Positions 18,501 through 24,513 of a DNA stretch of 64,000 nt are shown here, piece after piece. This stretch comes from CAYFZO01 sp965223735 (GTDB taxonomy: Bacteria > Pseudomonadota > Gammaproteobacteria > Poriferisulfidales > Oxydemutatoraceae). Below the pieces are notes generated by a model. That model did not search any database, had not been told where the DNA came from, and saw nothing but the letters and a program-made list of their open reading frames with translations. The DNA is taken from the NCBI GenBank assembly GCA_965223735.1, contig OZ245010.1, positions 124,001-188,000 of the forward strand, written 5' to 3'. Made by a program: the position numbers and the translations under genes. How positions within the stretch are numbered: the first letter of the stretch is position 1; every line of letters starts with the position of its first letter.

Positions 18501-19365
18501 GGTGTCGCTGACGGTGCCGGCGATGTTGAACAGCGAGAAGTCAACGCTGAGTGTTACAGTGCGCGCGCTGGAGGTGCTGGCGCCGGCGCCGGTGAGGGTG
18601 ATGTTGCGCGCGGAGGCGACGACGATGACCGAGTTGAGCGTGTTGCCCGGGGCGACGACGGTGGCGGTGGAACCGGCGATGAGGGCGGTGGCCACGGTGT
18701 TCATGCCGGCGTCCGTGACCCTGCCGCAGGGGCTCAGTGCCGAAGTGGATGTGACGACGGAGCCGGTGTTGAGGGTGTACGAGTCGCTGGTGCTGGCGTT
18801 TGAGACGACCGGCGACCTGACGATGGTTCCGGAGACGGTGACATTGAACAGCGGTTCAACGGTGGTGGCTGTGACGGTGAACGCGGCAGACATGACAGGC
18901 ACTGTAGCGGTGCGCGCCGTCCCGTCATCGACAACCCCGTCGGTGAACGTGGAGGCGGCGCCGAGCACGTTGTCGGTGACGGTTGATCCGGCGATGGTTA
19001 CAGTTCAGTTCACCGAAAGCACGTTGACGCTGACGCAGCAGAACACCACCGGCACGGCGACGGTGACGACGGTGCCTGGGCTGGCCGGCACTCAGAGGGT
19101 CGAGGTGAGGCTGGCCGTAACCGCCGGTCTGGCGGTGGCTCCGGGCACCGTGACATTGACGAAGAGCGATCGGTCCGCGGACGTCATGATAGGCGTGAGC
19201 GGAAGCACGACGGAAGGTTCTGTCGTCATTGAATCGGTGGTCGGCACCAACGTAACCGCCGTAGCGGAGGCAGGTGAAGAATTCGGAGTGCTGAATGTGA
19301 TCGTTTCGCTGGTGCGGGATCTTCAGTTCAGGATCAGAGTCTTCCTTGAAGGCGCATTGCAGTAA
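9589..19365 (+). CDS. Giant secreted multi-repeat protein (Calx-beta/cadherin-like adhesin candidate)
   Basis: A 3258-residue product from ATG 9589, preceded by a GCAGGGGG Shine-Dalgarno; TTG 9571 would add six residues. Residues 1-51 look like a long signal sequence ending GNAGA|QT. Next come a Calx-beta-like unit, two 124-residue repeats around residues 330-570, cadherin-like stretches (IDEDSTGTITI, NDPPTLDL), then a 700-residue super-repeat present twice (about 1335-2735). Each copy holds Calx-beta units (VSEGGKAAFTLTR, VTVLDDD) and a cadherin-like unit (PENS, TATDGDGDDL). A 210-residue repeat pair follows (about 2610-3030). The last 120 residues resemble residues 200-320. Asp-rich DDD turns suggest calcium binding. 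I see no RTX nonapeptides, LPxTG, autotransporter barrel or transmembrane anchor, so the export and attachment route is unknown. The role as adhesin is inferred from architecture. Confidence 0.85.
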   Translation: MEPAPSRGVSCLNASASQYAPEKTPSFFFFTPWCVFAACVVLCGFSGNAGAQTLSTVGIEAEMAEVTEGNPIRFIVDRNIHFGPLTLELELTVTAPTGLVSGTSPESVTFSGTSLRADVIINTADNSIREGPRNVSVEIRPSAKYGTHPSRPSATVSVKDDNDQPEMLVALELEGGGRVEEDIGRAAVKVVVTDNLRVRLQNLAEVTVRFDTSTLSLLTESLPQESLTGTARVTTVPMLTSPGDAIEVKLAATEGLTLDPNTVTLTNGKPEGLFVVEASRPTATGSVGSVTIESAVSSEVITMVETGQEFGVLEVAVVLVTKLRGVVITSDPGTDEAYITGDKIEVTVTFDKVVAVVGTPQVSLDVGGTTKTADYSGDGSLSSTQTFSYMVAEGDMDADGIEIVANGLDLNGGVFLDRFGHATAISLMYLGQGPFRRHKVEDVVLTVESVTVTSDPGTDETYITGDKIEVTVTFSEMVTVVGTPQVSLDVGGTTKTAGYSGDSSLSSTQTFSYTVAEGDMDADGIEIVANGLDLNGGMIADVIGQAATASSLRYTRRGPFRGHKVDPTVPTADVSIFAFTVDEASTAASMSTVLLINASTPESDRVVDHAVIVNDSVVVDNPGVENKVAELFSRVAVEIVSGVSAGADVKLVYTLRPHRHGTYRFSVELGDSGGGGRVTFGPFTLTVNPVDNPPTLDPSAPLFIDEDSTGTITIAAFAVSAASVIDDGSTRTITLTGISNGPDEEPVSPGNPLTLSASITGFSADTEVQWNGLNILDRSIELTGEEDLTLTVVGGADVNGESTITFVLTDGANDSGATTDKARSFVREVPLIIAPVNDAPVLVPVPGARFSLVSGQSTVLKITVTDPDIEARRAGRSPGGADVGYANFSTLLIEIDSTSRMSVADHQAVDIGLIDDLLGDFVENFVVEGVELKSRFDRIRSAHDLLIFSKSETFPAGAAAEIFSIDPLTGEDEPKLLGDRAQKMIIRFQGRRKQHISPEVVDILLRNIVTISVDSSDMGTNSARTLGISFTDLGNDGGMGDAGPARISNTLRFALISDPSPRFVFGNPIIHPVSDLQAFPRVIFTRHFRIEDHNEDAVRRAPGMAEGGFHGAAIASIRIVASAGDNGVLINPQWFSGVDNESSSGFSVMREGIFSVSEAQLFLRNLRLSIASENQDPPETIDFTITLTPVQAEGINPAAVVGRHSIRVLDLNDPPTLDLVQTTVLQKESDPTGLSGTTTVIGTADAIETGQTLSLGRDDVTESLAPRSIAERNVSSVAELFTSAASFSVVGDELRLTYGTPAAGKYGQVVYQIRVRDDQGGVSPFRQFTYTVVFEDRPVVTVAADAGAVSEGGKAAFTLTRAGGADEALTVAVSVSETGDVISDDLLTMADFTADDSTVSVSVATEDDGIDEADGAVTMTVDAGEDYDVGEASSATVTVLDDDLPLVTVSAGAGAVSEGGKAAFTLTRAGVMDEALTVAVSVSETGEVVRGTTPTAVTFAAGSGTTRLKVVTDDDGIWEEHADVTMTVKADDGYVVSATTGSATVRVLDDDVPAMDVSLVNPDIRVDEGVGTVAVEATAVTKGDEMPHGDVAVLLSTMDDAALSGEDYEAVRTTGVFSLLEFTAATMNGERRYRATMLSFSIPIINDARDEEDEAFAVALERTRGLPAVVELQNAGGVVTIADDDETPGITSTGMFEVPENSMAITALTATDGDGDDLEWSIIGGADTRVFTLTGNGKLSFADAQDFESPGDSDGDGDYQVTVQVTDGANPVTAAITVVLQNVDESDVTIEAVMSSVTEGENAAFTLRRMRDTSEELRVAMNVLFPDGLLTPHVVLLSANVDRVTVSFETPDDDEWGEPSTVTAIVAGGMGYEVSPGSSSATVTVNNDDQPQMRVELVLQQSSSVAESIGSSTGLLVVRTVRDERPPSRVSTFAITLSIIPGDGADGARSPEDYSAVSEIVFLPSFVSVREEHDGRGFYAMPVADRPRWEITIHDDRLDEPDEPFYLMLDGSPFAIGHYIEISAVRYRVVIVDDDDPVVTVSADQASVIEGMTALFTLTRVGLTDAALTVAVSVDSTGDVIGGAAPATAVFGAGDPTVSLSVATENDDLDEPDGVVTVTVQSGDDYAAGAVSSATVTVLDDDLPRVSVSADQGVVREGGNVAFTLARMGVTSETLTVQVSVSDGAGDVIRGTTPTAVTFAAGSGTTRLAVVTDDDDVWEEHADVTMTVKADDGYAVSATTPSATVRVLDDDVPAIVVSLVNTDIKVDEDAGTVAVEVAAETREDRMPHGDSELVVSLFTNDGTAEAPGDYTALNTTVSFPVSGFTPVDVPGGSRRYRASPQTFSVALVGDARDEEDEEFVITLERPPELPAAVELQNAGGVVTIIDDDETPGITSVGMFAAPENSVAAFAILTATDGDGDDLMWLIIGGADTKAFTLTGDGKLSFSEAQDFESFGDSDVDGIYELTVQVTDGVNPAEAAIKVELEDVDEEATTAEVTVRAVADAVAEGTTALFTLTRTGSVAARLQVSVSLGEIGDVIDGDLPRMKVLTFSTKLSVLELGVATEDDELDEADGAVTVTVGGGEGYAVGATPSATVAVLDNDGLVTMELTAESLQLRRDASAQVVVELSSALLEGRSATLALSVAEGDGEELGLVLPSRVLMSADGMSVALALSATRAAMLGVTTLRLTVSGDGIAGERALLAVEVIPAEVSLALSEVALREGETKVVLVSLSDALVGEESVSVSVTSVNPGVLEVVSLTVPAVLNSEMSTLGVTVRALEVSAPVMVRLRAKATTMTELSVLPSETVATVRPPVEVISAVSGMLQLRRGAESTQVVALSSALLGSSGTTLTVSVDGGAGDGLKLNGEVLPFERRLASGETRVELALSADRAALLGVTTLKLTVVRSEDAVPEEVLLVVEVISFEVSLELSAVEDVLKTDEMAVVEVSLSDRLVGEESMSVTVTSVSPDVLEVVSLTVPAMLNSEKSTLSVTVRALEVLAPAPVRVMLRAEATTMTELSVLPGATTVAVEPAMRAVATVFMPASVTLPQGLSAEVDVTTEPVLRVYESLVLAFETTGDLTMVPETVTLNSGSTVVAVTVNAADMTGTVAVRAVPSSTTPSVNVEAAPSTLSVTVDPAMVTVQFTESTLTLTQQNTTGTATVTTVPGLAGTQRVEVRLAVTAGLAVAPGTVTLTKSDRSADVMIGVSGSTTEGSVVIESVVGTNVTAVAEAGEEFGVLNVIVSLVRDLQFRIRVFLEGALQ
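10561..11304 (+). repeat. Two tandem 372-bp repeats inside the giant gene
   Basis: The motif GATCCGGGAACGGACGAA starts at 10579 (in slightly variant context) and again at 10951, a spacing of 372 bases (124 residues). Long stretches between are near-identical, including the GTCTCGCTCGACGTAGG segment. Each unit encodes ITGDKIEVTVTF, a segment with VGTPQVSLDVGG, then GDMDADGIEIVANGLDLNGG, a beta-sandwich-like repeat seen in bacterial surface proteins. Confidence 0.9.
13591..17790 (+). repeat. 2100-bp super-repeat, two copies
   Basis: The segment CACGACGCCGACAGCGGTGA occurs at 14061 and again at 16161, exactly 2100 bases (700 residues) apart, with long flanking identity. The order of Calx-beta, Calx-beta, divergent Calx-beta (MPHGD) and cadherin-like modules is the same in both copies. 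The last part of each unit is more divergent (15241-15690 versus 17401 onward). Boundaries are approximate. Confidence 0.85.
17401..18680 (+). repeat. 630-bp repeat pair near the 3' end of the giant gene
   Basis: TTGCAGTTGAGGCG recurs at 17425 and 18055, 630 bases (210 residues) apart. Both units end with the block VLEVVSLTVPA, followed by LNSE and then TMTELSVLP. The repeat is amphipathic and valine/leucine-rich, with no Asp-rich calcium turns, unlike the preceding modules. Confidence 0.85.
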
Positions 19366-20085
19366 TGCATTCTTTGAGCGGTGCCGCGCTGCATTTATCT
19401 TAAGTGGTTTGACGTGGGCGTCGCCGTGCGCCGGTTCAACCCATCGGTTTCCGTATCAATCGGGTGAGAGGCGGTCATCGTAACCGCAACCGACAGAAAC
19501 CCGAAGCCCTGATGTTTTGAGACGGACCTGGCCCGGGTGCCCTTCCGGGTGCATTCGAGGTCGGCGGGTCAGCCCCGTACCGTCGGCGCAAAGCCTGCCA
19601 CACGGCGGGCCTGAGCGCGCCGCAGGGCCGTAGCGGTGTCCCGTGTCCCTGGCGTTGGCGCGTCAACCTTCACAATCCGGGCCGCGAAAAAGCACAGGTG
19701 CTGTTGGCGTCATTGCCTCACCTGCCCGTGCGGCCCGAAAATGAAGGTTCAATTGCACCGTGCGGTGAAGCATTCATGGACTATCAGGAAGGCCCTAGGT
19801 TTAACAGCCGTGCTCAATGGCTTGGGGGTTCAACAATCGCCTGCCGGATGACCCGGGTCGTGATAACAATCGGCGCCCACACCGGTGGGCTCGACAACCT
19901 AACGCCTTGCTGTGCGCCCGCAAAACATCCGCCCCGAAAGAGGTGACATCATACAAACAATTAACTGCCGTACAGGCTATCTATGTGCTTTGATGCGGTA
20001 ACCGACCGGGGGCACCGGATGCAGTTGACGATCAATCATAGTCGGACGCGCGGTTTCGCGGCGTAATCCATATCCTCCCGAGGCG
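19366..20085 (+). other. 720-bp region without a recognisable gene
   Basis: Short open frames exist on both strands here (for example 19698-19946), but none has a convincing start, a family motif or codon usage like the neighbours. The stretch lies between the giant gene's stop and a duplicated copy of its 5' end. It may be decayed coding sequence; I cannot identify the source. Confidence 0.6.
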
Positions 20086-20596
20086 GGGGGGACAGCATGG
20101 AACCCGCACCGTCGCACGGCGCTTCATGCCTGAATGCATCGGCATCGCAATGCGCCCCTGAAAAGACGCCGTCGTTTTTTCTCTTTACGCCTTGGTGCGT
20201 CTTCGCCGCGTGCGTCGTCGTAAGGACGGTGCGCGATGAAAAACGCTGTCTGTGGTTCCCGCCTTCCAGTTTAATATTAGTATGAGTTCGGGCTCAGCGA
20301 GGCATCTTCGAGATTTTCTGGCACTCGTCATACCTGAGAACTTCCCTGGGCTCACGCTTGAGCGCGTAGAGGACGACGGTCAATTCTATTCTGTTGCTCC
20401 CGACGCCGATCCCGATTCCCCTGCTGATTGGTATGAACATCAGATACCCATTCAAAATGACCGGCTGGATGAAGGTGGTGGGCACTTCTATTTGACCCTG
20501 CCCCTGAGTGACGGTGTCCCCGATTACATCACAGTTCCCGTAACCTCTGTTTCTCCGTATTTTGCGACCGACGAGTTGCAGGTCGATCAGCGATAG
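20086..20596 (+). pseudogene. Internally deleted, frameshifted second copy of the giant gene
   Basis: From about 20086 the sequence repeats the 5' end of the giant gene (9580-9713), including its ribosome binding region, ATG (20097) and signal sequence; MEPAPS, SCLNASASQ, APEKTPSFF and FTPWCVFAACVV are shared. After GCGTCGT it jumps to sequence resembling an internal module of the giant gene near 15340 (VVRTVRDE). A frameshift near 20230-20255 follows, after which the other frame reads FQFNIS, LPENFPGL-like sequence, QNDRLDE and FYLTL to a stop at 20596. It parallels TIHDDRLDEPDEPFYLML in the giant protein. It has no C24 tract upstream. Almost certainly non-functional. Confidence 0.85.
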
Positions 20597-21390
20597 CGAC
20601 ACTCAAATTTGGAGAACCACTGCGGATGTTCCAGCGCCGGTGAGTTGTCGAAGATCAGCCGTTTCTGCACCAGGCGGCAGTGATCGAGCGCAGCCCCCGG
20701 AATCAGCGTGTGAAATGCGCTGCCGCCGAGGAGTTGGTGCGAAATTGTCAGGTACAGCAGGTTGAGGCAACGTGTTTTCAGCGCGGATTCCAGCAATTTC
20801 GGCCCTGCGGCAAAGCAGATGCTGCGCAAGCCCTGCCCGGTCAGGCGGGTGGTCAGGGTGTCAGCCTCGACCATTGTGCCCGCGCCCGCGGTGATCAGCC
20901 GATACCCCTTGTCGCGCCAATGTCCGGCGCGCGCGCGGTTGTGGTCCCGGCCGGTGGCGATGATCACTTTGTCGCGGGCGAGGTCGAGCGGCTCGGGGAA
21001 GTCGAGGCTCGCGCTGCATACGACAATCGTCGCTGGCGTGAGGCCGTGTTCGCGGCGCCAATTCTCGAGTTTGTCGTCGAAGTGCAGGATATCGCCCAGC
21101 GTGCCTGCGGCGCGCGCGCGCAGATAGGCGCCGTGTGTGATTACACAGTCGGCTTGCGCGAGCAGTTCCAGGAACAGGTGCAGGTCGTTGTCGTTGGTGA
21201 GACTTTCGGGCAGGTGATCGGTGCCGTCGCGCGAAAGCGCGATCCTGCCGTCCAGGCTGCTTACAAAATCGGCGTAAACGAGTGGGGTGTGTGCGGACGT
21301 ACGCCCGGGCAGATCTTCCGCGAGATAAAGCCCGCGCACCGATTGGTATTCGCGGCGGTCGGGGTGCAGTTGTATAATTCCTTCTTTCAT
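20587..21390 (-). CDS. RibD C-terminal-domain (dihydrofolate reductase-like) family protein
   Basis: A 267-residue stand-alone reductase domain of the RibD-C/DHFR-like family, starting at ATG (complement 21390). Visible signatures are YADFVSSLDGRIALSRDG near the N-terminus, the CVITHGAYLRARAAGTL block, VVCSASLDFPEP, and ICFAAGPKLLESAL for NADPH binding. Full RibD also has an N-terminal deaminase domain, absent here. It may act in riboflavin synthesis or on another pteridine-like or pyrimidine substrate; this is not decided by sequence. It is divergent from mutL with only 34 bases between starts, and its 3' end overlaps the giant-gene remnant by ten bases. Confidence 0.8.
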   Translation of the reverse strand: MKEGIIQLHPDRREYQSVRGLYLAEDLPGRTSAHTPLVYADFVSSLDGRIALSRDGTDHLPESLTNDNDLHLFLELLAQADCVITHGAYLRARAAGTLGDILHFDDKLENWRREHGLTPATIVVCSASLDFPEPLDLARDKVIIATGRDHNRARAGHWRDKGYRLITAGAGTMVEADTLTTRLTGQGLRSICFAAGPKLLESALKTRCLNLLYLTISHQLLGGSAFHTLIPGAALDHCRLVQKRLIFDNSPALEHPQWFSKFECRYR

Positions 21391-21424
21391 GCTGGATTTT
21401 CGTGCGCACGCCGAATCATAACCG

Positions 21425-23239
21425 ATGACGATCAACCGCCTGCCCCCCAAACTGATCAACCAAATCGCCGCGGGAGAAGTGATTGATCGCCCTGCTTCGG
21501 TCGTGAAGGAATTGGTCGAGAATAGTCTCGACGCCGGCGCATCAATGATCTGTCTGCAAATTGAAAAGGGTGGCGTCGGCCGCATCCGGGTCAGCGACGA
21601 CGGCGCCGGTATCGCCAAAGACGAATTGGCGCTGGCGATGTCGCGGCACGCGACCAGCAAGATCAGCGATCTGTCCGACCTCGAGAACATCCGCGGCTTC
21701 GGCTTTCGCGGCGAGGCTTTGCCGAGCATCGCGTCGGTTTCAAGGCTCAAGATCACCGCGTGCGTGAACGGTGCCGACACCGGTTGGGAGTTGAGCGCTT
21801 CGGGCGACGATGATTTTGGCGAGCCCGGGCCGGCGGCGCATCCGCCGGGCACCACAGTTGACGTGCGCGACCTTTTCTACAACGTACCGGCGCGGCGCAA
21901 ATTCCTGAAGAGCACGCGCACCGAGTTCGGACACATTCAGAAGTGGCTGTACCGGCTGGCGCTTGCGCGCGAGGACGTCGGGTTTGAAGTGACGAACGAC
22001 GGCAAGCTGTCTTTCAGTTTTCCCGGCGGGGAAGGTTCCGGGAGCACCGGCCGCATTGAGAAGATTCTCGGACGGCAATTCGCCGAGCAGGCGGTCTGGT
22101 TTGAGCAGGAGCGGGGCGGCCTGAAGCTGAACGGCTGGCTCGGCCTGCCGACGTTGTCGCGCAGTCAGCCCGATATGCAGTTCACCTACGTCAACCTGCG
22201 TTCGGTGAAGGACAAGACCCTGGCGCATGCGATCAGAGAGGCGTACAGCGACGTACTGTTTCATGGTCGCCATCCCTGCTACGTGCTGTATCTCGAGCTC
22301 GATCCCGCGCAAGTAGATGTGAACGTGCACCCGTCCAAACTCGAGGTACGTTTTCGCGACCAGCGCCTCGTGCACGATTTTGTCCGGCACGCGGTGGGCG
22401 AGATGATCGCGGGTCTGTCGCCCGACACCGCGGTCAATCAGGCCGAGCATCACCGGCGCCTGGTGAACGAGAACCCACAGGCGGGGCGTCTCGACGATTG
22501 GGAGGGTTTTGTATCGGCGACCGCCGGCGCGTCGGTGCCCGACCGGAGAATGCGTGTCTCTGATCGGGGGCCGGTGCCGTCCGATGCATCGATCGGCGCG
22601 TTGTCCGGGTCAACCGCGGCGGGTGCGCAGGCGCCGATCTCCGGGGACGTCGAGATGCCGCCGCTGGGGTACGCGATGTGCCAACTCCACGGCATTTACA
22701 TCGTCGCGCAGAATCAGGAGGGCATGGTGCTGGTGGACATGCACGCGGCGCACGAGCGCATCACTTATGAAAGGCTCAAGCGCGCATATCAAAATGAAGG
22801 CATTCGTTCTCAGCCGCTGTTGGTGCCGGTCAGTCTCGCGGTAGCTCCGGGTGAGGCCGACGTCTGCGAGCGCCACGAAGAATACTTGGAAAAGGTCGGT
22901 TTCGAAGCAGACCGCCTCGGTGAAAGCACGCTGGCGTTGCGGCGTGTCCCGGCGATGCTGGCCGGCGCCGATGCCGAGGCTTTATTCCGCGACGTGCTGT
23001 CGGATCTTGTCGAGCACGGTTCGTCGGCCCGGGTCGAGCAGTACTTGAACGAAATGCTTTCGACGATGGCCTGCCACGGTTCGGTGCGCGCCAACCGCCA
23101 ACTGACGACGGACGAGATGAACGCGCTGTTGCGTGACATGGAAGTCACCGAGCGCAGCGGCCAGTGCAATCACGGACGCCCGACTTGGGTGCAGTTGGGC
23201 GTGGACCAGCTTGATAAATTGTTCCTGCGCGGGCAGTAG
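21425..23239 (+). CDS. mutL: DNA mismatch repair protein MutL
   Basis: Matchmaker ATPase of mismatch repair. The 604-residue protein has the GHKL ATPase motifs ENSLDAGA (32-39), DDGAGI and GFRGEALPSI in its N-terminal domain. In the C-terminal domain, D438 begins DMHAAHERITYE, which fits the DQHA(X)2E(X)4E endonuclease motif with Met in place of Gln; CNHGRP near the end matches the companion metal motif. That points to a nicking MutL of the kind used where MutH is absent. It normally follows amiB; here a RibD-C-like gene and the giant locus precede it. miaA starts 7 bases after its stop. Confidence 0.95.
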   Translation: MTINRLPPKLINQIAAGEVIDRPASVVKELVENSLDAGASMICLQIEKGGVGRIRVSDDGAGIAKDELALAMSRHATSKISDLSDLENIRGFGFRGEALPSIASVSRLKITACVNGADTGWELSASGDDDFGEPGPAAHPPGTTVDVRDLFYNVPARRKFLKSTRTEFGHIQKWLYRLALAREDVGFEVTNDGKLSFSFPGGEGSGSTGRIEKILGRQFAEQAVWFEQERGGLKLNGWLGLPTLSRSQPDMQFTYVNLRSVKDKTLAHAIREAYSDVLFHGRHPCYVLYLELDPAQVDVNVHPSKLEVRFRDQRLVHDFVRHAVGEMIAGLSPDTAVNQAEHHRRLVNENPQAGRLDDWEGFVSATAGASVPDRRMRVSDRGPVPSDASIGALSGSTAAGAQAPISGDVEMPPLGYAMCQLHGIYIVAQNQEGMVLVDMHAAHERITYERLKRAYQNEGIRSQPLLVPVSLAVAPGEADVCERHEEYLEKVGFEADRLGESTLALRRVPAMLAGADAEALFRDVLSDLVEHGSSARVEQYLNEMLSTMACHGSVRANRQLTTDEMNALLRDMEVTERSGQCNHGRPTWVQLGVDQLDKLFLRGQ

Positions 23240-23246
23240 AGCATGG

Positions 23247-24206
23247 ATGTCTGAAACCGCACCGCGTTGCGCAGTCTTCCTGATGGGGCCGACCGGCAGC
23301 GGCAAGACCGATCTGTCCCTGTGCCTGTGCGAACTTCTGCCGTGCGAGATCATCAGCGTTGATTCGGCGCTGGTTTACAGGGGTATGGATATCGGCACCG
23401 CGAAGCCCGGCGTTGAAGCGCGCCGGGGCGTGCCGCACCACCTGATCGACATTCTCGACCCGTGCGAGATGTATTCTGCGGCGGCGTTCAGGAGATCCGC
23501 GCTGGCTTTGATCGGAAAGATCCTGTCGGCGGGCAGGGTGCCGCTGCTGGTCGGCGGAACGATGTTTTACTTTCATGCGCTCGAACATGGCCTCGACCAT
23601 ATTCCCGACGTCGGCGACGAGGTGAAACGGGAATTGGACGAGGAGGCGCGCGCGGGGGGGCTTCCCGCGCTGTACGAGGAGTTGCGGCGGATAGACGCGG
23701 CGACGGCGCGGCGGCTGCACCCGAACGACTCGCAGCGAATCAGGCGCGCGCTCGAAGTGTATCGTGTCAGCGGTCGTGCGTTGAGTGAGTTTCAGTCGGG
23801 GCGCGGCGGGCGCAAGCTGCTGTTCCCGGTTTTGAAATTCGGGCTGAATTTCAGCGACAGGTCGCTTCTTCACGCCGGGCTGCAACGTCGCTTTGACGGG
23901 ATGCTTGCGGCCGGCCTGATCGACGAAGTCAGCCGTCTTATGTTGCGCGCGGACCTCAACCGCAACCTGCCTTCAATGCGCGCGGTGGGCTACAGCCAGG
24001 TGTGGTCGTATTTGTCGGGAGAATGCGGGCGTGAGGAGATGCGTGCGCAGGTGGTGAGTGCGACGCGCCAATTGGCCAAGCGGCAGTTGACTTGGATGCG
24101 GAGCTTCGACGGCATCCGCTGGTGCGAAGTTGACCGCGGCGAACCGCGGGCGCTCGCGGCGGTGCTGAAGCGTGCGGTGATTGAATTTTCCGGGGCAATT
24201 ACTTAA
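23247..24206 (+). CDS. miaA: tRNA dimethylallyltransferase
   Basis: Adds the isopentenyl group to A37 of tRNAs reading UNN codons. The start is ATG 23247 (319 residues); the longer frame from 23133 overlaps mutL. The P-loop GPTGSGKT is at residues 14-21, and the prenyl-diphosphate motif DSALVYRGMDIGTAKP is at 39-54. VGGTMFYFHALEHGL and RAVGYSQVWSYL are also conserved. It sits in the standard mutL-miaA-hfq order. Confidence 0.95.
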   Translation: MSETAPRCAVFLMGPTGSGKTDLSLCLCELLPCEIISVDSALVYRGMDIGTAKPGVEARRGVPHHLIDILDPCEMYSAAAFRRSALALIGKILSAGRVPLLVGGTMFYFHALEHGLDHIPDVGDEVKRELDEEARAGGLPALYEELRRIDAATARRLHPNDSQRIRRALEVYRVSGRALSEFQSGRGGRKLLFPVLKFGLNFSDRSLLHAGLQRRFDGMLAAGLIDEVSRLMLRADLNRNLPSMRAVGYSQVWSYLSGECGREEMRAQVVSATRQLAKRQLTWMRSFDGIRWCEVDRGEPRALAAVLKRAVIEFSGAIT

Positions 24207-24209
24207 AGT
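24181..24209 (+). promoter_or_regulatory. Candidate hfq promoter inside the 3' end of miaA
   Basis: TTGAAT (24181) and TAAAGT (24204) are separated by 17 bases, each matching four of six sigma-70 consensus positions. It lies 36-64 bases before the hfq start. hfq promoters within miaA are known in E. coli, which makes this plausible. Confidence 0.4.
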
Positions 24210-24244
24210 GGAACGATTATTGTCACTACCATTTGGGAGAATAC

Positions 24245-24508
24245 ATGGCCAAGGAACAAGTGCTTCAAGACGTGTTTCTTAATGCGCTTTGTAAGAACCG
24301 GGAGATGGTGAACGTCTATCTCATGAACGGGAGCAGACTGCAAGGAAAGGTGGAGGCCTTTGACCGGTTCGTCGTCATGGTCAGGATCTCTTCCGTAACG
24401 CGCATGATCTATAAGCACGCCATTTCAACGATCGCGCCCCTGCGCGCGATGAGTCTGCCGTTCGGAGACGATAAAACGCCGGGCAAGGACCGGCAGGCTT
24501 CGTCTTAG
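24245..24508 (+). CDS. hfq: RNA chaperone Hfq
   Basis: Hexameric Sm-like chaperone that pairs small RNAs with mRNAs. ATG 24245 gives 87 residues beginning MAKEQ, with a Shine-Dalgarno (GGGAGA) 5 bases ahead. Proximal-face residues Q8, D9 and F39 and distal-face Y25 align with E. coli numbering. The YKH motif falls at 56-58 rather than 55-57, implying one extra residue between about 42 and 55 (VVMVRISSVTRM). The rim is CKNR at 16-19 where E. coli has RRER, so fewer arginines. The C-terminal tail is short. Confidence 0.94.
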   Translation: MAKEQVLQDVFLNALCKNREMVNVYLMNGSRLQGKVEAFDRFVVMVRISSVTRMIYKHAISTIAPLRAMSLPFGDDKTPGKDRQASS

Positions 24509-24513
24509 CGGCG

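Noticed and set aside
17340..18968. 542-codon open frame on the minus strand inside the giant gene
   Set aside because: It mirrors the plus-strand repeats; Ser/Thr-rich low-complexity product with no start signal or motif. Open only because of the composition of the sense strand.
19698..19946. 82-codon plus-strand frame downstream of the giant gene
   Set aside because: No start signal, no similarity recognised, codon usage unlike neighbours.
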